Source: JBDOQU01 sp039839375 (GTDB lineage Bacteria > Pseudomonadota > Alphaproteobacteria > DSM-16000 > Inquilinaceae). Taken from it: a stretch of 64,000 nucleotides of DNA. Below the pieces are notes generated by a model. It ran no database searches. It was not told the origin of the DNA and was given only the letters and a program-made list of their open reading frames with translations. Within the stretch, counting starts at the first letter, position 1. The number at the start of each line of letters is the position of its first letter. Position numbers and translations under genes: made by a program. Shown here piece by piece: positions 15,099-23,798 of the stretch. The stretch covers positions 1-64,000 of the forward strand of contig NZ_JBDOQU010000007.1 in the NCBI RefSeq assembly GCF_039839375.1. The letters run 5' to 3'.

Positions 15099-17237
15099 TC
15101 AGGCGGCGGCGGGGAGGGTGATGATGGCGGTCAGGCCTCTGGCGGGGGCGGTCGAGATCACGAGGGAGCCGCCCTGGAGTTCGACCAGTTGCTTGGACAG
15201 GGGCAGGCCCAAACCAACGCCGCCGACGGATTTCGAGAGCGGGGACGCCAGTTGCTGGAACGGGCGGAACGCCTCCTCCACCTTATCGGGCGCCATGCCT
15301 ATGCCGGTGTCGACGATGCGGATTTCGACCGTGTCGTCCGGGCCGGACGCCAGCGCCACCGTGACCGACCCGTCGCGCGGCGTGAACTTGATGGCGTTGC
15401 CCAGAAGGTTGATGAGCACCTGGCGAAACCGCCGCCGGTCGATCACGGCGGCAAGGTCCGGCGGGGCCAGGATCTCTATCCGGACGCCGCCGGAGTCGGC
15501 CAGGGGCGAGACCATGGCGACCGCCTCCTCCACCACGCCGGCCAGCGGCTGCCGTTCGCGGTCGACCTCCAGCGCGCCGGAGCCGATGCGGATGGTGTCC
15601 AGCACGTCGTCGATGATCGACAGCAGGTGCCGGCCGGCGGAATCGATATTGTCGGCATAGCCCTGTATTCGGTCCCGGCTGAGGTCGGGCAGGTGGCGCA
15701 CCGCCTGGGCGAAGCCGATGACGGCGTTGAGCGGGGTCCGCAGCTCATGGCTCATATTGGCGAGGAAGTCGGACTTGGCCTGGCTGGCGGCCTCGGCCTC
15801 CCGCTGCGCCCGCAGGCGCGCTTCCGACTGGACGTCCAGCGCCGCCAGCAGCGTCGCGGCGGTGATGAAGTTCAGCTCGTCCGCGGCCCATGAATCGACG
15901 GAGCAGGCGACGGCGAGGATTCCCCACAGCGCGCCATCGACCCTGATCGGCGCGACCGCCACGTTGGAGCGGAAATGCGCCATTCCGTCCTGGCGGAAGA
16001 CCAGCCCGTCCGGCAGGACCCGCGCGACCCGGCAGTCGGGATCGTGCATGTCGGCGAGCGGTCCGGCATCCAGCGACAGCCCCTCATGGGAGGGGAAGGC
16101 GGCGTCACGGACGCCGATGCACCGGAAGCCCGAGCTTCCCAGCCGCCAGAGGCTGGCATGGTCGGCGCCCAGCGTCCGGGCGAGTTCCGCTGCGGCGTCG
16201 GGGCGCACGCCATCGGCGCCGTGGGCGACCTCCAGCAGCCGGCCGATCGTTTCCGACTGCCGGGCGAGCCGCCCGACCGCCGCCTGGACCCGCTGCTGAA
16301 GCCTCTCCCGGCGGGCGACCTGGACGGACAGCAGGAAGGTCAGGACGCCGAGGCCGGAAAGGCTGAGCAGGATGACAGAGCCGTGGATAAGCTCCTGCGT
16401 CCACCAGGGCTGCATCAGTTCGCCGACATCGACCGCGACGTGGGAGAGGATCGGCACGCCCTCGACCCGACCGAAGAAGGCGGCCTTCCCATCGAGCCCG
16501 ATGACCGCGATCTCCCTCAGCAGCGGATCGCCGCTGGCGTTCCGATCGGGCAGGGCCTTGGCGATGGCGGCCAGCCCTTCCCTGGATTGGCCGTGATCGC
16601 CGTCCCCTCCGTCGTGATAGATGGTGGAGCCGTCCAGCCGGGTAAGGGAGACGTAACCGCTGTCGCCCAGCCTCTGGTCATCGAAGGCGTTGACGCGAGC
16701 GCCCAGATCGTAGCCGACGGCCAGGACCGCAATCAGCGTCCCGTCCGCTTCCCGGATGGGGAGCGCGAACGGGATGATCCGCGCGCCGCTGACGTCGCCG
16801 ACAACGGCCGAGCCGATGGCGGCTTCGTCCCAGACCTTGCCGTCGACGATGGCCCGGAAATAGTCACGGCCGGAAAAGTCGGCCCCGACGCCCTCGCCGC
16901 TGGAGGTGGCGATCATCCTGCCGTCGAGACCGATCAGCCCCATCGCCGCGACGCCGACCCCCTGATACGATTCCTCGGCCAGGATTTGACCGGGGGAGAG
17001 GTCGGCCATCTGGAGCCGCTGCCGGGTCTTGAGCAGCAGGTTGACCGCGCTGGCGTAGGAATGGGCGGCGCGGGAGCTGACGATACGGGCGATGGAGGAA
17101 ACGTCGTCCAGGATCACCTGCCGGCGGTGACGGTAGTCATGCAGGGAATGGGACAGGAAGACGCCGACGATCATCGCCATGAAGAGCGCGGACAATGTCC
17201 AGACCAGGAAGGTGGGCCTGACGCCGCTTATCCTCAT
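15099..17237 (-). CDS. membrane sensor histidine kinase with dCache and GAF input
   Basis: A 712-residue kinase. A first membrane helix (about 9-30) and a second (about 288-308) bracket a periplasmic dCache/PDC-type sensor, which contains FSGRDYFRAIVDGK and DSGYVSLTRLDG. A cytoplasmic GAF-like region follows (about 345-480). The dimerisation domain holds His497 in SHELRTPLNAVIGF. The ATPase domain has NLLGNAIKF, DTGIGMAP and GVGLGL. No receiver domain is fused and no response regulator is adjacent, so it is an orphan. It may signal to a shared regulator; an alphaproteobacterial DivK-like partner is possible but unproven. The ligand is unknown. Confidence 0.92.
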   Translation of the reverse strand: MRISGVRPTFLVWTLSALFMAMIVGVFLSHSLHDYRHRRQVILDDVSSIARIVSSRAAHSYASAVNLLLKTRQRLQMADLSPGQILAEESYQGVGVAAMGLIGLDGRMIATSSGEGVGADFSGRDYFRAIVDGKVWDEAAIGSAVVGDVSGARIIPFALPIREADGTLIAVLAVGYDLGARVNAFDDQRLGDSGYVSLTRLDGSTIYHDGGDGDHGQSREGLAAIAKALPDRNASGDPLLREIAVIGLDGKAAFFGRVEGVPILSHVAVDVGELMQPWWTQELIHGSVILLSLSGLGVLTFLLSVQVARRERLQQRVQAAVGRLARQSETIGRLLEVAHGADGVRPDAAAELARTLGADHASLWRLGSSGFRCIGVRDAAFPSHEGLSLDAGPLADMHDPDCRVARVLPDGLVFRQDGMAHFRSNVAVAPIRVDGALWGILAVACSVDSWAADELNFITAATLLAALDVQSEARLRAQREAEAASQAKSDFLANMSHELRTPLNAVIGFAQAVRHLPDLSRDRIQGYADNIDSAGRHLLSIIDDVLDTIRIGSGALEVDRERQPLAGVVEEAVAMVSPLADSGGVRIEILAPPDLAAVIDRRRFRQVLINLLGNAIKFTPRDGSVTVALASGPDDTVEIRIVDTGIGMAPDKVEEAFRPFQQLASPLSKSVGGVGLGLPLSKQLVELQGGSLVISTAPARGLTAIITLPAAA

Positions 17238-17334
17238 TCGATTCGGGGCTCTATGGTTGTCCGGTCACCCTCCCAGCTTTAGTCCTCAATCCTTGACCCG
17301 GAATTAACGCCGCCTCCCGCCGCCTGGAACCTCT

Positions 17335-18114
17335 CTAGAGGGTGCCGGGGAACGCGCCGCCGTCCAGGAGCAGGTTCTGCCCCGTGATGAAGCCGGACCC
17401 CGAGGCGCAGAGGAAGGCGCAGGCGGCGCCGAATTCCTCCGGCCGGCCGAAACGGCGGGCCGGGTTGGAGGCCATGCGGGCCTTCCGAATCTCCTCCGCG
17501 TCCTTACCGGTGCGCTTGGCCCCGGCGACGATGTTCTGCTGCAGCCGGTCGGTGTCGAACGGGCCGGGCAGCAGATTGTTGATCGTGACGTTGTGGGCCA
17601 CCGTCTCCCGCGCCAGCCCGGCGACGAAACCGGTGAGGCCGGCCCGCGCGCCGTTGGACAGGCCGAGGATGCCGATCGGCGCCTTCACCGCGCTGGAGGT
17701 GATGTTGACGATGCGGCCGAACTTCCGCTCGATCATCCCGTCAGCGACCGCCTTGATCAGCAGGATCGGGGTCAGCATGTTGGCCTCCACGGCCGCAAGC
17801 CATTCCTCCCGCCCCCAATCATGATAATCGCCGGGCGGCGGGCCGCCGGCATTGTTGACCAGTATGTCCGGCGACGGGCAGGCCGCCAGCGCGGCGGCGC
17901 GCCCGGCATCGGTGGTGATGTCGCCGGCGACGGGGGTGACGTGGACGCCGGTCGCGTCCGTGATCTCCCGCGCCGTCTTCTCCAGCGTCGCCTCCGTCCG
18001 CGCGGTGATGACGAGGTCGACCCCTTCGGCCGCCAGCGCCATGGCGCAGGCACGGCCCAGCCCCTTGCTGGCGGCGCAGACGATCGCCTTGCGTCCCTTA
18101 AGGCCCAGATCCAT
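17335..18114 (-). CDS. SDR-fold protein with substituted catalytic Tyr and Lys
   Basis: A 259-residue Rossmann protein of the short-chain dehydrogenase superfamily. The cofactor-binding region reads AASKGLG (14-20) instead of the usual TGxxxGIG, and VNNAGG (86-91) is intact. Ser140/141 are present, but the YxxxK motif reads Ser153-NGA-Arg157, so both catalytic Tyr and Lys are missing. A beta-ketoacyl reductase-like SDR subgroup with imperfect catalytic tetrads is known, so this is probably a genuine subfamily and not a damaged gene. The C-terminus (FITGQNLLLDGG) is standard. It is last in the DUF2066-hdaA operon, 5 bases after hdaA. A catalytic role is doubtful. Confidence 0.85.
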   Translation of the reverse strand: MDLGLKGRKAIVCAASKGLGRACAMALAAEGVDLVITARTEATLEKTAREITDATGVHVTPVAGDITTDAGRAAALAACPSPDILVNNAGGPPPGDYHDWGREEWLAAVEANMLTPILLIKAVADGMIERKFGRIVNITSSAVKAPIGILGLSNGARAGLTGFVAGLARETVAHNVTINNLLPGPFDTDRLQQNIVAGAKRTGKDAEEIRKARMASNPARRFGRPEEFGAACAFLCASGSGFITGQNLLLDGGAFPGTL

Positions 18115-18119
18115 CGTTC

Positions 18120-18812
18120 CTATCCTTCCTGTCTTTCAAGTTCGTCCAGAACCGTGCGCGCCAGCGGCACGGTGATCGGCCCCCTTCGGGCGAGACTGGC
18201 GGCGTCCAGCGCCGCCACCACCCGCCGCGCGGCGGCGAAGCTGCGTTCGATGCGCGGCAGCAGATAGGCCACCACCTCCACCCCCACCCTCACCTGCCGG
18301 TCGGCGAACAGCTTCACCATCACTGCGCCCAGCAGGCTGTCGTCGGGTTCGGCGACCGCTACCGCCGGGGCGGCGCGAAGGCGGGAGGCGAGGTCCGGCA
18401 GCCGGATCGGCCAGCGGGAGGGCGGACGCCCCGCCGTCAGCAGCAGATGGCCGCCCTGTTCGCGCGCCAGATTGTAGAGATGGAAGAGAATCGTTTCGCC
18501 AGGCGTGCCGCACACGGCCTCCGCATCGTCGATGGCGACCGCGCCGCGCGCGGAGATCAGCGCCAGGGGGTTGGCGTCGGCGAGGGTCGCGGGGTCCGCG
18601 GTCACGGCGTTCGTGCGATGCCGCCAGACCTGGGTCAGATGCGTCTTGCCCGATCCGGCAGGGCCGTGGAGCACGAGCGCCGGGGCCGGCCAGTCGGGCC
18701 AGCGGTCCAGCCAGGCGACGGCGTCGGAATTGCTGTCTGCGACCAGAAAATCCTCCGCCCCCATCGCCGGCCGATGGCCGAGGTCGAGCGGAAGCTGCCG
18801 GGCCGGCGTCAC
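18120..18812 (-). CDS. hdaA: HdaA-type DnaA regulatory protein
   Basis: A 230-residue AAA+ protein related to the ATPase domain of DnaA. It works with the DNA polymerase sliding clamp to trigger hydrolysis of DnaA-ATP after initiation. The N-terminus has QLPLDLGHRP (6-15), a clamp-binding QLxLDL motif, followed by the Walker A sequence GPAGSGKTH (50-58). A degenerate Walker B follows (VAIDDAEAV). It lacks the DnaA DNA-binding domain. Its start overlaps the end of the upstream permease gene by 4 bases (ATGA), so translation is probably coupled. Confidence 0.9.
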   Translation of the reverse strand: MTPARQLPLDLGHRPAMGAEDFLVADSNSDAVAWLDRWPDWPAPALVLHGPAGSGKTHLTQVWRHRTNAVTADPATLADANPLALISARGAVAIDDAEAVCGTPGETILFHLYNLAREQGGHLLLTAGRPPSRWPIRLPDLASRLRAAPAVAVAEPDDSLLGAVMVKLFADRQVRVGVEVVAYLLPRIERSFAAARRVVAALDAASLARRGPITVPLARTVLDELERQEG

Positions 18813-19936
18813 GGCCGGCCGTCGATGGCGGAGGGATTGTCCGAAGCGGGGGCGCGTTCGCCGCCGGAATCAAGGATCACCGCCTCATCATGATAATAGG
18901 CGCTGGCCCGGTAGCGGCCGATGAAGAACCGAATCAGCACGCCGATGATCGCCGCCACCGGCACCGCCAGCAGCACGCCGGTGAAGCCGAACAGGCTGCC
19001 GCCGGCGAGCAGTGCGAACATCACCCAGACCGGATGCAGCCCGACGGAATCGCCAACCAGCTTGGGCGTCAGGAAGTTGCCCTCCACCACCTGGCCGAAG
19101 ACGAATATGCCGGCGATTACGGCCCACATCGTCCAGCTGTCGAACTGGACGAGCGCGATGCCCATCGAGGCCACGAAGCCGACGATCGTGCCGACAAAGG
19201 GGATGAAGCTGAGGATGCCGGACATCAGCCCGACAAGGATGCCGAAATCCAGACCAGCAAAGGCGAGCGCGATGGCGTAGAAGCTGCCCAGCACGAGGCA
19301 GACCGTCCCCTGCCCGCGCACAAAGCTGGCGAGCGTGCGGTCGACCTCACGAGCAAGGCTCCGGATGGTGGCGGCGCTCCGGCGGGGCAGCAGCTCGTCG
19401 ATATGGTCCGTCATCACGTCCCAGTCGCGCAGCAGGTAGAAGGCGACGACCGGCGTGATGACCAGGATCGACACCACGTCGATGACGGCGAGCCCGCCGC
19501 GCCAGAGACCGCCGAGCGCCGTGCCCAGCCATGACAGCGCCTTGCCGGCATAATCCCCGACGGCGGACCGGACCTCCTCGAAATCCTGCTGGGCGATCTG
19601 GTCGCGAAGCTGGCCGATGATCGGGGCCAGAAGGTTCTGAAGCGATTCACGGTAGGAGGGCAGCGCCTCGATGAACTGGGCTATCTGGTTCTGGAGGATC
19701 GGCACCAGCAGCACCAGCAGCAGGATCACGATGACCGCGAAGAGCAGCAGCACCAGCGTGGTCGCCACCCAGCGAGGCAGGCCGAGCCTTTGCAGCCGAT
19801 CGGCCAGCGGGTCGAGCAGATAGGCGATCGCCATGCCGATGACGAAGGGCATCAGCATGCCCGACAGCAGCCACAGCAGCAGGCAGAGGACGACCAGCCC
19901 GATCAGCCAGAAGCGCAGATTCCGTGCTTCCGTCAT
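18809..19936 (-). CDS. AI-2E/PerM-family inner membrane permease
   Basis: A 375-residue polytopic membrane protein. It begins with two strong helices (WLIGLVVLCLLLWLLSGML and FVIGMAIAYLLDPLADRLQ) and has the central PVVAFYLLRDWD motif and a late cluster of helices with SFIPFVGTIVG and LVGDSVGLHPVWV. These are signatures of the PerM/YhhT/TqsA family, whose members export autoinducer-2 or other small molecules, although most have no known substrate. Its start overlaps the upstream phosphatidyltransferase stop by 4 bases. The family order permease then hdaA is common in alphaproteobacteria. Confidence 0.9.
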   Translation of the reverse strand: MTEARNLRFWLIGLVVLCLLLWLLSGMLMPFVIGMAIAYLLDPLADRLQRLGLPRWVATTLVLLLFAVIVILLLVLLVPILQNQIAQFIEALPSYRESLQNLLAPIIGQLRDQIAQQDFEEVRSAVGDYAGKALSWLGTALGGLWRGGLAVIDVVSILVITPVVAFYLLRDWDVMTDHIDELLPRRSAATIRSLAREVDRTLASFVRGQGTVCLVLGSFYAIALAFAGLDFGILVGLMSGILSFIPFVGTIVGFVASMGIALVQFDSWTMWAVIAGIFVFGQVVEGNFLTPKLVGDSVGLHPVWVMFALLAGGSLFGFTGVLLAVPVAAIIGVLIRFFIGRYRASAYYHDEAVILDSGGERAPASDNPSAIDGRP

Positions 19937-20514
19937 GAGACTTCCTCCAATCCGATCCGGCGGCCCGCCTCTACCAGATAACCGAGGCCCGACACCACCG
20001 AGGTGACCGCCACCGCCCAGGCCAGCGGCGGCACCAGCCCGTAGGCCTCAAGCTCGAACGCCCCCACCGCCAGGCCGATGCCCGCGAGCACGATCTGAAG
20101 GAAGGTGTTGATCTTGCTGATCGCCGACGGCCTTATCGGCCCGTCGCCCGCGGCCAGCGTGTGGACCAGCACCGCGCCGCCGATGATGAAGAGGTCCCGC
20201 GACACGACCAGGACCACGATCCACACCGGCATCACGCCTGCATAGCCCAAAGCGAAGAACGCGCCAACGAGCATCGCCTTGTCCGCCATCGGATCGAGAT
20301 AGGTGCCCAGCACGCTCCGCGCCTTCAGCAGGCGGGCCAGGATGCCGTCCACGGCATCGCTGACGCCGGACACGACGAACAGCCAGAAGGCCCACTGGAA
20401 CTCCCCGATCAGGACGAGCCAGACGGTGACCGGCGACGCGCAGAGGCGGCCCAGGCTGACGAGGTTGGGCAGCGTCGCGCCCATCTTGAAGACACGTTCG
20501 AACACGGGCGGCAA
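19933..20514 (-). CDS. CDP-alcohol phosphatidyltransferase family protein
   Basis: A 193-residue integral membrane enzyme. It carries the complete family signature D-x2-DG-x2-AR-x8-G-x3-D-x3-D (in SDAVDGILAR through LDPMADK). The fold transfers a phosphatidyl group from CDP-diacylglycerol to an alcohol such as glycerol phosphate. The alcohol cannot be assigned: it could be PgsA-like or a paralogue. It is short, like PgsA. It lies 25 bases after the DUF2066 gene and overlaps the permease gene, in a five-gene minus-strand operon. Confidence 0.87.
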   Translation of the reverse strand: MPPVFERVFKMGATLPNLVSLGRLCASPVTVWLVLIGEFQWAFWLFVVSGVSDAVDGILARLLKARSVLGTYLDPMADKAMLVGAFFALGYAGVMPVWIVVLVVSRDLFIIGGAVLVHTLAAGDGPIRPSAISKINTFLQIVLAGIGLAVGAFELEAYGLVPPLAWAVAVTSVVSGLGYLVEAGRRIGLEEVS

Positions 20515-20539
20515 TACCTGTCGCAGACACCTGTCAGGA

Positions 20540-21721
20540 TCAGAACGCGCCCGTCAGCCGAAGCTCGGGTGCATAGACGCCTTCGCGGATGGTCAGGTTC
20601 TGCTGGGCGATCGCCTCCCGAAACTGCGCCTCGCTGCCCATGAAGCGGATATCGACCACCGCCTCGCGCGGGGACAGGCTGAGGATGTCGGCCTCGACCA
20701 CCGTCGGCACCTGGCGCAGCCGCTCCTGGATGTTGAACCAGCTGTCTCCGGTCCCCGCGAGCGGCACCAGCACCGTCATGCTGTTGCGCTCGCCCGACTG
20801 GACCTGCGCCTGCGAGCGCCAGGATTCGTCCAGGAGGGCGGTGGTCTGTTCGACCGCCAGTGCAAGCTGGTTCGCCCCCTCCTCCCCCTCTGCCGCCTGT
20901 GGGACGGAAATCTGTTCGGAACCGCCCGACGTCCGGCCGCCATAGCGGTTGACGGTCACCGACAGGGATTCGCCCTGCGGTTCGGCGACCGCGACCACCA
21001 CCTCCCGCGCGCCATAGCGCTGCGCCATCGTCTCCAGCGCCGCCGTGTCGCCCGACAGCGCGGCGTCGATGTCGACCTCCCGCATGTCCTGGAGGTCGCC
21101 GAACGGCACCACGACCGGCACCAGGCTGTTGCCGTCCGGGAAGTCCAGCCAGGCGGCGAGCCAGGGGTTCGGGCTGTCCCAGAGGCGCGTGCCCGATTCG
21201 CCCCGATAGACCGGGATGATGAGCGCCGGCTGGGTCGGCGGCGCGGCGAAAGTCGCGCCGCGGCTGCTCAGGAGTTGGCGGACCTCTTCGGGCCGGAAGG
21301 AATAGGTGAGGGTCGCGATGTAGCGGCCGGCGGCCGTCTGCTCCTCCTCCACCTGGAAGCTCTGCAGCAGGCGCGCGACCGTCTCCGGCGGCAGGCTGGA
21401 TGGATCAAGCTCCGCCTGGCTGACGCCGAGCCGTTCTGCGAGCTGGCCGAGCGCGATGCCCTGCCCCTGGAAAAAGGCCTGGTCCCGCGCCTCGGAGGCC
21501 GTGCCGGCGGTGACGTCGACCTCCACCCCCGACACGGTATAGAGGGCGTCGGACTGCGTCGCCGCCGGCGCGGGAGGAGGCGCGGGCGCGGGTTGAGCCT
21601 GCGCGGCTCCCGGCGGCTCCAGCGGCAGCGTTTCGATCACCGCGCCATCCTGCGCCCGGACGCCCGTCGGAAGGGCCAGCAGAACGGACAGGATGGCGAG
21701 AGTCGCGAGGCGTTGGAGCAT
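20540..21721 (-). CDS. DUF2066 periplasmic protein
   Basis: A 393-residue exported protein. I chose the ATG at 21721 (MLQRLATLAILSVLLALPTG), a clean signal peptide ending near VRAQ; the longer frame overlaps purM. A proline- and alanine-rich linker follows. The DUF2066 domain begins at YTVSGVEVDVTAGTASEARDQA and includes the FFQGQGIALGQLAERLGVS segment and a later SRGATFAAPPTQPALIIPVY. Family members have no known role. It is the first gene of the operon with the phosphatidyltransferase, permease, hdaA and the SDR-like gene, and is divergent from purM, with 61 bases between the starts. Confidence 0.85.
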   Translation of the reverse strand: MLQRLATLAILSVLLALPTGVRAQDGAVIETLPLEPPGAAQAQPAPAPPPAPAATQSDALYTVSGVEVDVTAGTASEARDQAFFQGQGIALGQLAERLGVSQAELDPSSLPPETVARLLQSFQVEEEQTAAGRYIATLTYSFRPEEVRQLLSSRGATFAAPPTQPALIIPVYRGESGTRLWDSPNPWLAAWLDFPDGNSLVPVVVPFGDLQDMREVDIDAALSGDTAALETMAQRYGAREVVVAVAEPQGESLSVTVNRYGGRTSGGSEQISVPQAAEGEEGANQLALAVEQTTALLDESWRSQAQVQSGERNSMTVLVPLAGTGDSWFNIQERLRQVPTVVEADILSLSPREAVVDIRFMGSEAQFREAIAQQNLTIREGVYAPELRLTGAF

Positions 21722-21782
21722 TGCAAAGAGTTCCGTTTCGGCTATGTTCGGCGCGGCCGAGGCAGGCCCGTTATACGCCAGC

Positions 21783-22895
21783 ATGCGCGAGGTTGCCATC
21801 ACCACCCCATCTTCCGCCAGCCCTCCCGCCAGGGGCGACGCCTACCGGCGCGCCGGCGTGGACATCGATGCCGGCAACAGGTTCGTCGACGCCCTGAAAC
21901 CCCACGCCAAAAGCACGCTTCGCAACGGCGCGATGGGCGGGCTGGGCGGTTTCGGCGCCCTTTTCGATCCCAGGGCCGCAGGGTTCAAGGACCCCGTGCT
22001 GGTTGCGGCGACCGATGGGGTCGGCACGAAGCTGAAGATCGCGATCGATGCCGGTATGCACAACACGGTCGGCATCGATCTTGTTGCGATGTGCGTGAAC
22101 GATCTGGTGGTGCAGGGCGCCGAGCCGCTGTTCTTCCTGGATTATTTCGCCACCGGCAAGCTGGAGGTCGACCAGGCCGAAGCCGTCGTCGCCGGCATCG
22201 CGGAAGGCTGCCGGCAGGCGGGCTGCGCGCTGATCGGCGGAGAGACGGCGGAGATGCCGGGGCTCTATGCGGGTGGCGACTACGATCTGGCCGGCTTCGC
22301 CGTCGGCGCGGCGGAACGCGACCGACTGCTGACCGGCGACAGGGTGGCGGAAAGCGACGTCGTGCTGGGGCTGGCCTCAACCGGCGTCCATTCCAACGGT
22401 TTCTCGCTGGTCCGCCGGATCGTGGAGGAGCAGGGGCTGCGCTACGATGCGCCGGCGCCATTCGACAGCGGGCGGACGCTGGGCAAGGCGCTTCTGACGC
22501 CGACCCGCATCTATGTGAAGAGCGCGCTGGCGCTGCTGGAAGCCGGGGCGGCGAACGCCTTCGCCCACATCACCGGCGGCGGGCTTCTGGAGAATATCCC
22601 GCGGGTGCTGCCCGACGGGCTGGGCGTGCGGCTGGACGCCGCCGCCTGGACGATGCCGCCGGTTTTCGGCTGGCTGAAGCGCGCGGGGGATTTGAGCGAA
22701 ACCGAGATGGCGCGCACCTTCAACAGCGGCATTGGCATGGTCGTGCTCGTGCCTGAGGCGCGCGCGGAGGAGGCCCTGGCGCTGCTGCGCGACCATGGCG
22801 AGACCGCCAGCCGCATCGGCCATGTCGAACGCGCCCAGGACGGCGATGGCGAGCGGGTCCGCATCGACGGGGCGGAGGCGGCGTGGCGCGCCTGA
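21783..22895 (+). CDS. purM: phosphoribosylformylglycinamidine cyclo-ligase (AIR synthetase)
   Basis: A 370-residue enzyme for the fifth step of purine synthesis: FGAM + ATP to AIR. It shows YRRAGVDIDAGNRFVD, the ATP-binding GGFGALFD, the DGVGTKLKIA motif, VGIDLVAMCVNDLVVQGAEPLFFLDY and ALIGGETAEMPG. All are standard, and the length is normal. The start at 21783 is taken as the first ATG after the DUF2066 start; the real one could be a few codons later. It overlaps purN by 13 bases. Confidence 0.96.
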   Translation: MREVAITTPSSASPPARGDAYRRAGVDIDAGNRFVDALKPHAKSTLRNGAMGGLGGFGALFDPRAAGFKDPVLVAATDGVGTKLKIAIDAGMHNTVGIDLVAMCVNDLVVQGAEPLFFLDYFATGKLEVDQAEAVVAGIAEGCRQAGCALIGGETAEMPGLYAGGDYDLAGFAVGAAERDRLLTGDRVAESDVVLGLASTGVHSNGFSLVRRIVEEQGLRYDAPAPFDSGRTLGKALLTPTRIYVKSALALLEAGAANAFAHITGGGLLENIPRVLPDGLGVRLDAAAWTMPPVFGWLKRAGDLSETEMARTFNSGIGMVVLVPEARAEEALALLRDHGETASRIGHVERAQDGDGERVRIDGAEAAWRA

Positions 22896-23533
22896 AGGCG
22901 GCCGTGCTGATTTCCGGGCGGGGCAGCAACATGGTGGCCCTGCTGGACTCCTGCGCCGATCCCGCCTTCCCGGCGGAGATCGTCACCGTCATCTCCAACC
23001 GTCCCGGAGCCGCCGGTCTGGCCAGGGCGGAAGCGGCCGGCATCCCGACGCGGGTCATCGACCACCGCGCCCATCCGGGGCGGGAGGATTTCGAGGCGTC
23101 GCTGACGGCGGCGCTGGAGGAGGTGGGAGCGGAGCTGGTCTGCCTCGCCGGCTTCATGCGGCTGCTGACCCCGGGCTTCGTCGACCGCTGGGCGGGACGG
23201 ATGGTCAACATCCACCCTTCCCTGCTGCCGGCCTTCAAGGGGCTGCATGTCCATGAGCAGGCGCTGGCGGCCGGCGTGCGCGTCACCGGCTGCACCGTCC
23301 ATTATGTGACGGCGGAGATGGATGACGGACCGATCATCGCGCAGGCCGCCGTCCCGGTGATGCCGGGCGACACGCCCGACGCGCTGGCGGCGCGGGTGCT
23401 GGTGGCGGAGCACAAGGCCTATCCGATGGCGTTGAAGCTGGTCGCCGAAGGCCGCGCCCGGATGGGCGGCGGCGAGGTCGAACTGGACGGAACTGTTTGG
23501 GAACAAGAGGTTCTGCTGTCCCCGCCGCGCTGA
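22883..23533 (+). CDS. purN: phosphoribosylglycinamide formyltransferase
   Basis: A 216-residue folate-dependent GAR transformylase (third step of purine synthesis). It has the GRGSNM phosphate loop near residue 13, FMRLLTPGFVDRWAGRMVNIHPSLLPAFKG (holding catalytic Asn and His), and HYVTAEMDDGPIIAQA, where the catalytic Asp lies. The GTG start at 22883 overlaps the end of purM, so the pair is translationally coupled. Both work in the same pathway as purF, which lies 30 kb away. Confidence 0.96.
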   Translation: MARLKAAVLISGRGSNMVALLDSCADPAFPAEIVTVISNRPGAAGLARAEAAGIPTRVIDHRAHPGREDFEASLTAALEEVGAELVCLAGFMRLLTPGFVDRWAGRMVNIHPSLLPAFKGLHVHEQALAAGVRVTGCTVHYVTAEMDDGPIIAQAAVPVMPGDTPDALAARVLVAEHKAYPMALKLVAEGRARMGGGEVELDGTVWEQEVLLSPPR

Positions 23534-23625
23534 TCGTCCTGCGACGAGATGACCTGATTTCGCTTGATTAAGCGCCGCCGGGACTCTAATTAGCCCTTAG
23601 TTTCTGTGACGATCGTGAGGCATCG

Positions 23626-23769
23626 ATGGCGACCGACGGTAAGCGCCTTGGAGAAGACGAGATGCTGGAGGCGCGGCAGGCTTTCTGGTCCGGGTTCCTC
23701 AAGTTCAGCACGTACAGCATCGTCGGCGTGTCGCTGCTGCTGATCATCATGGCGCTGTTCCTGCTCTGA
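23626..23769 (+). CDS. aa3-type cytochrome c oxidase subunit IV-like micro-protein
   Basis: A 47-residue protein, too small for ordinary gene finders. After a polar, acidic N-terminus (about 1-16), AFWSGFLKFSTYS leads into one transmembrane helix made of VGVSLLLIIMALFLL. This is the pattern of the bacterial aa3 oxidase subunit IV (PF07835-type) found in alphaproteobacteria, where the (A/W)xxGFxKFSTxS core is typical. No other oxidase genes are near. A weak AG-rich stretch (GTGAGG) precedes the ATG. The call rests on sequence pattern alone. Confidence 0.72.
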   Translation: MATDGKRLGEDEMLEARQAFWSGFLKFSTYSIVGVSLLLIIMALFLL

Positions 23770-23798
23770 TGATCGCGGGGCCGATGGCCCTTCCCGAT

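Noticed and set aside
17335..18114. The SDR-like gene as a damaged pseudogene
   Set aside because: The frame is complete and well formed, with an intact NAG motif and C-terminus. A natural subgroup with altered catalytic residues is known, so it is kept as a real gene.
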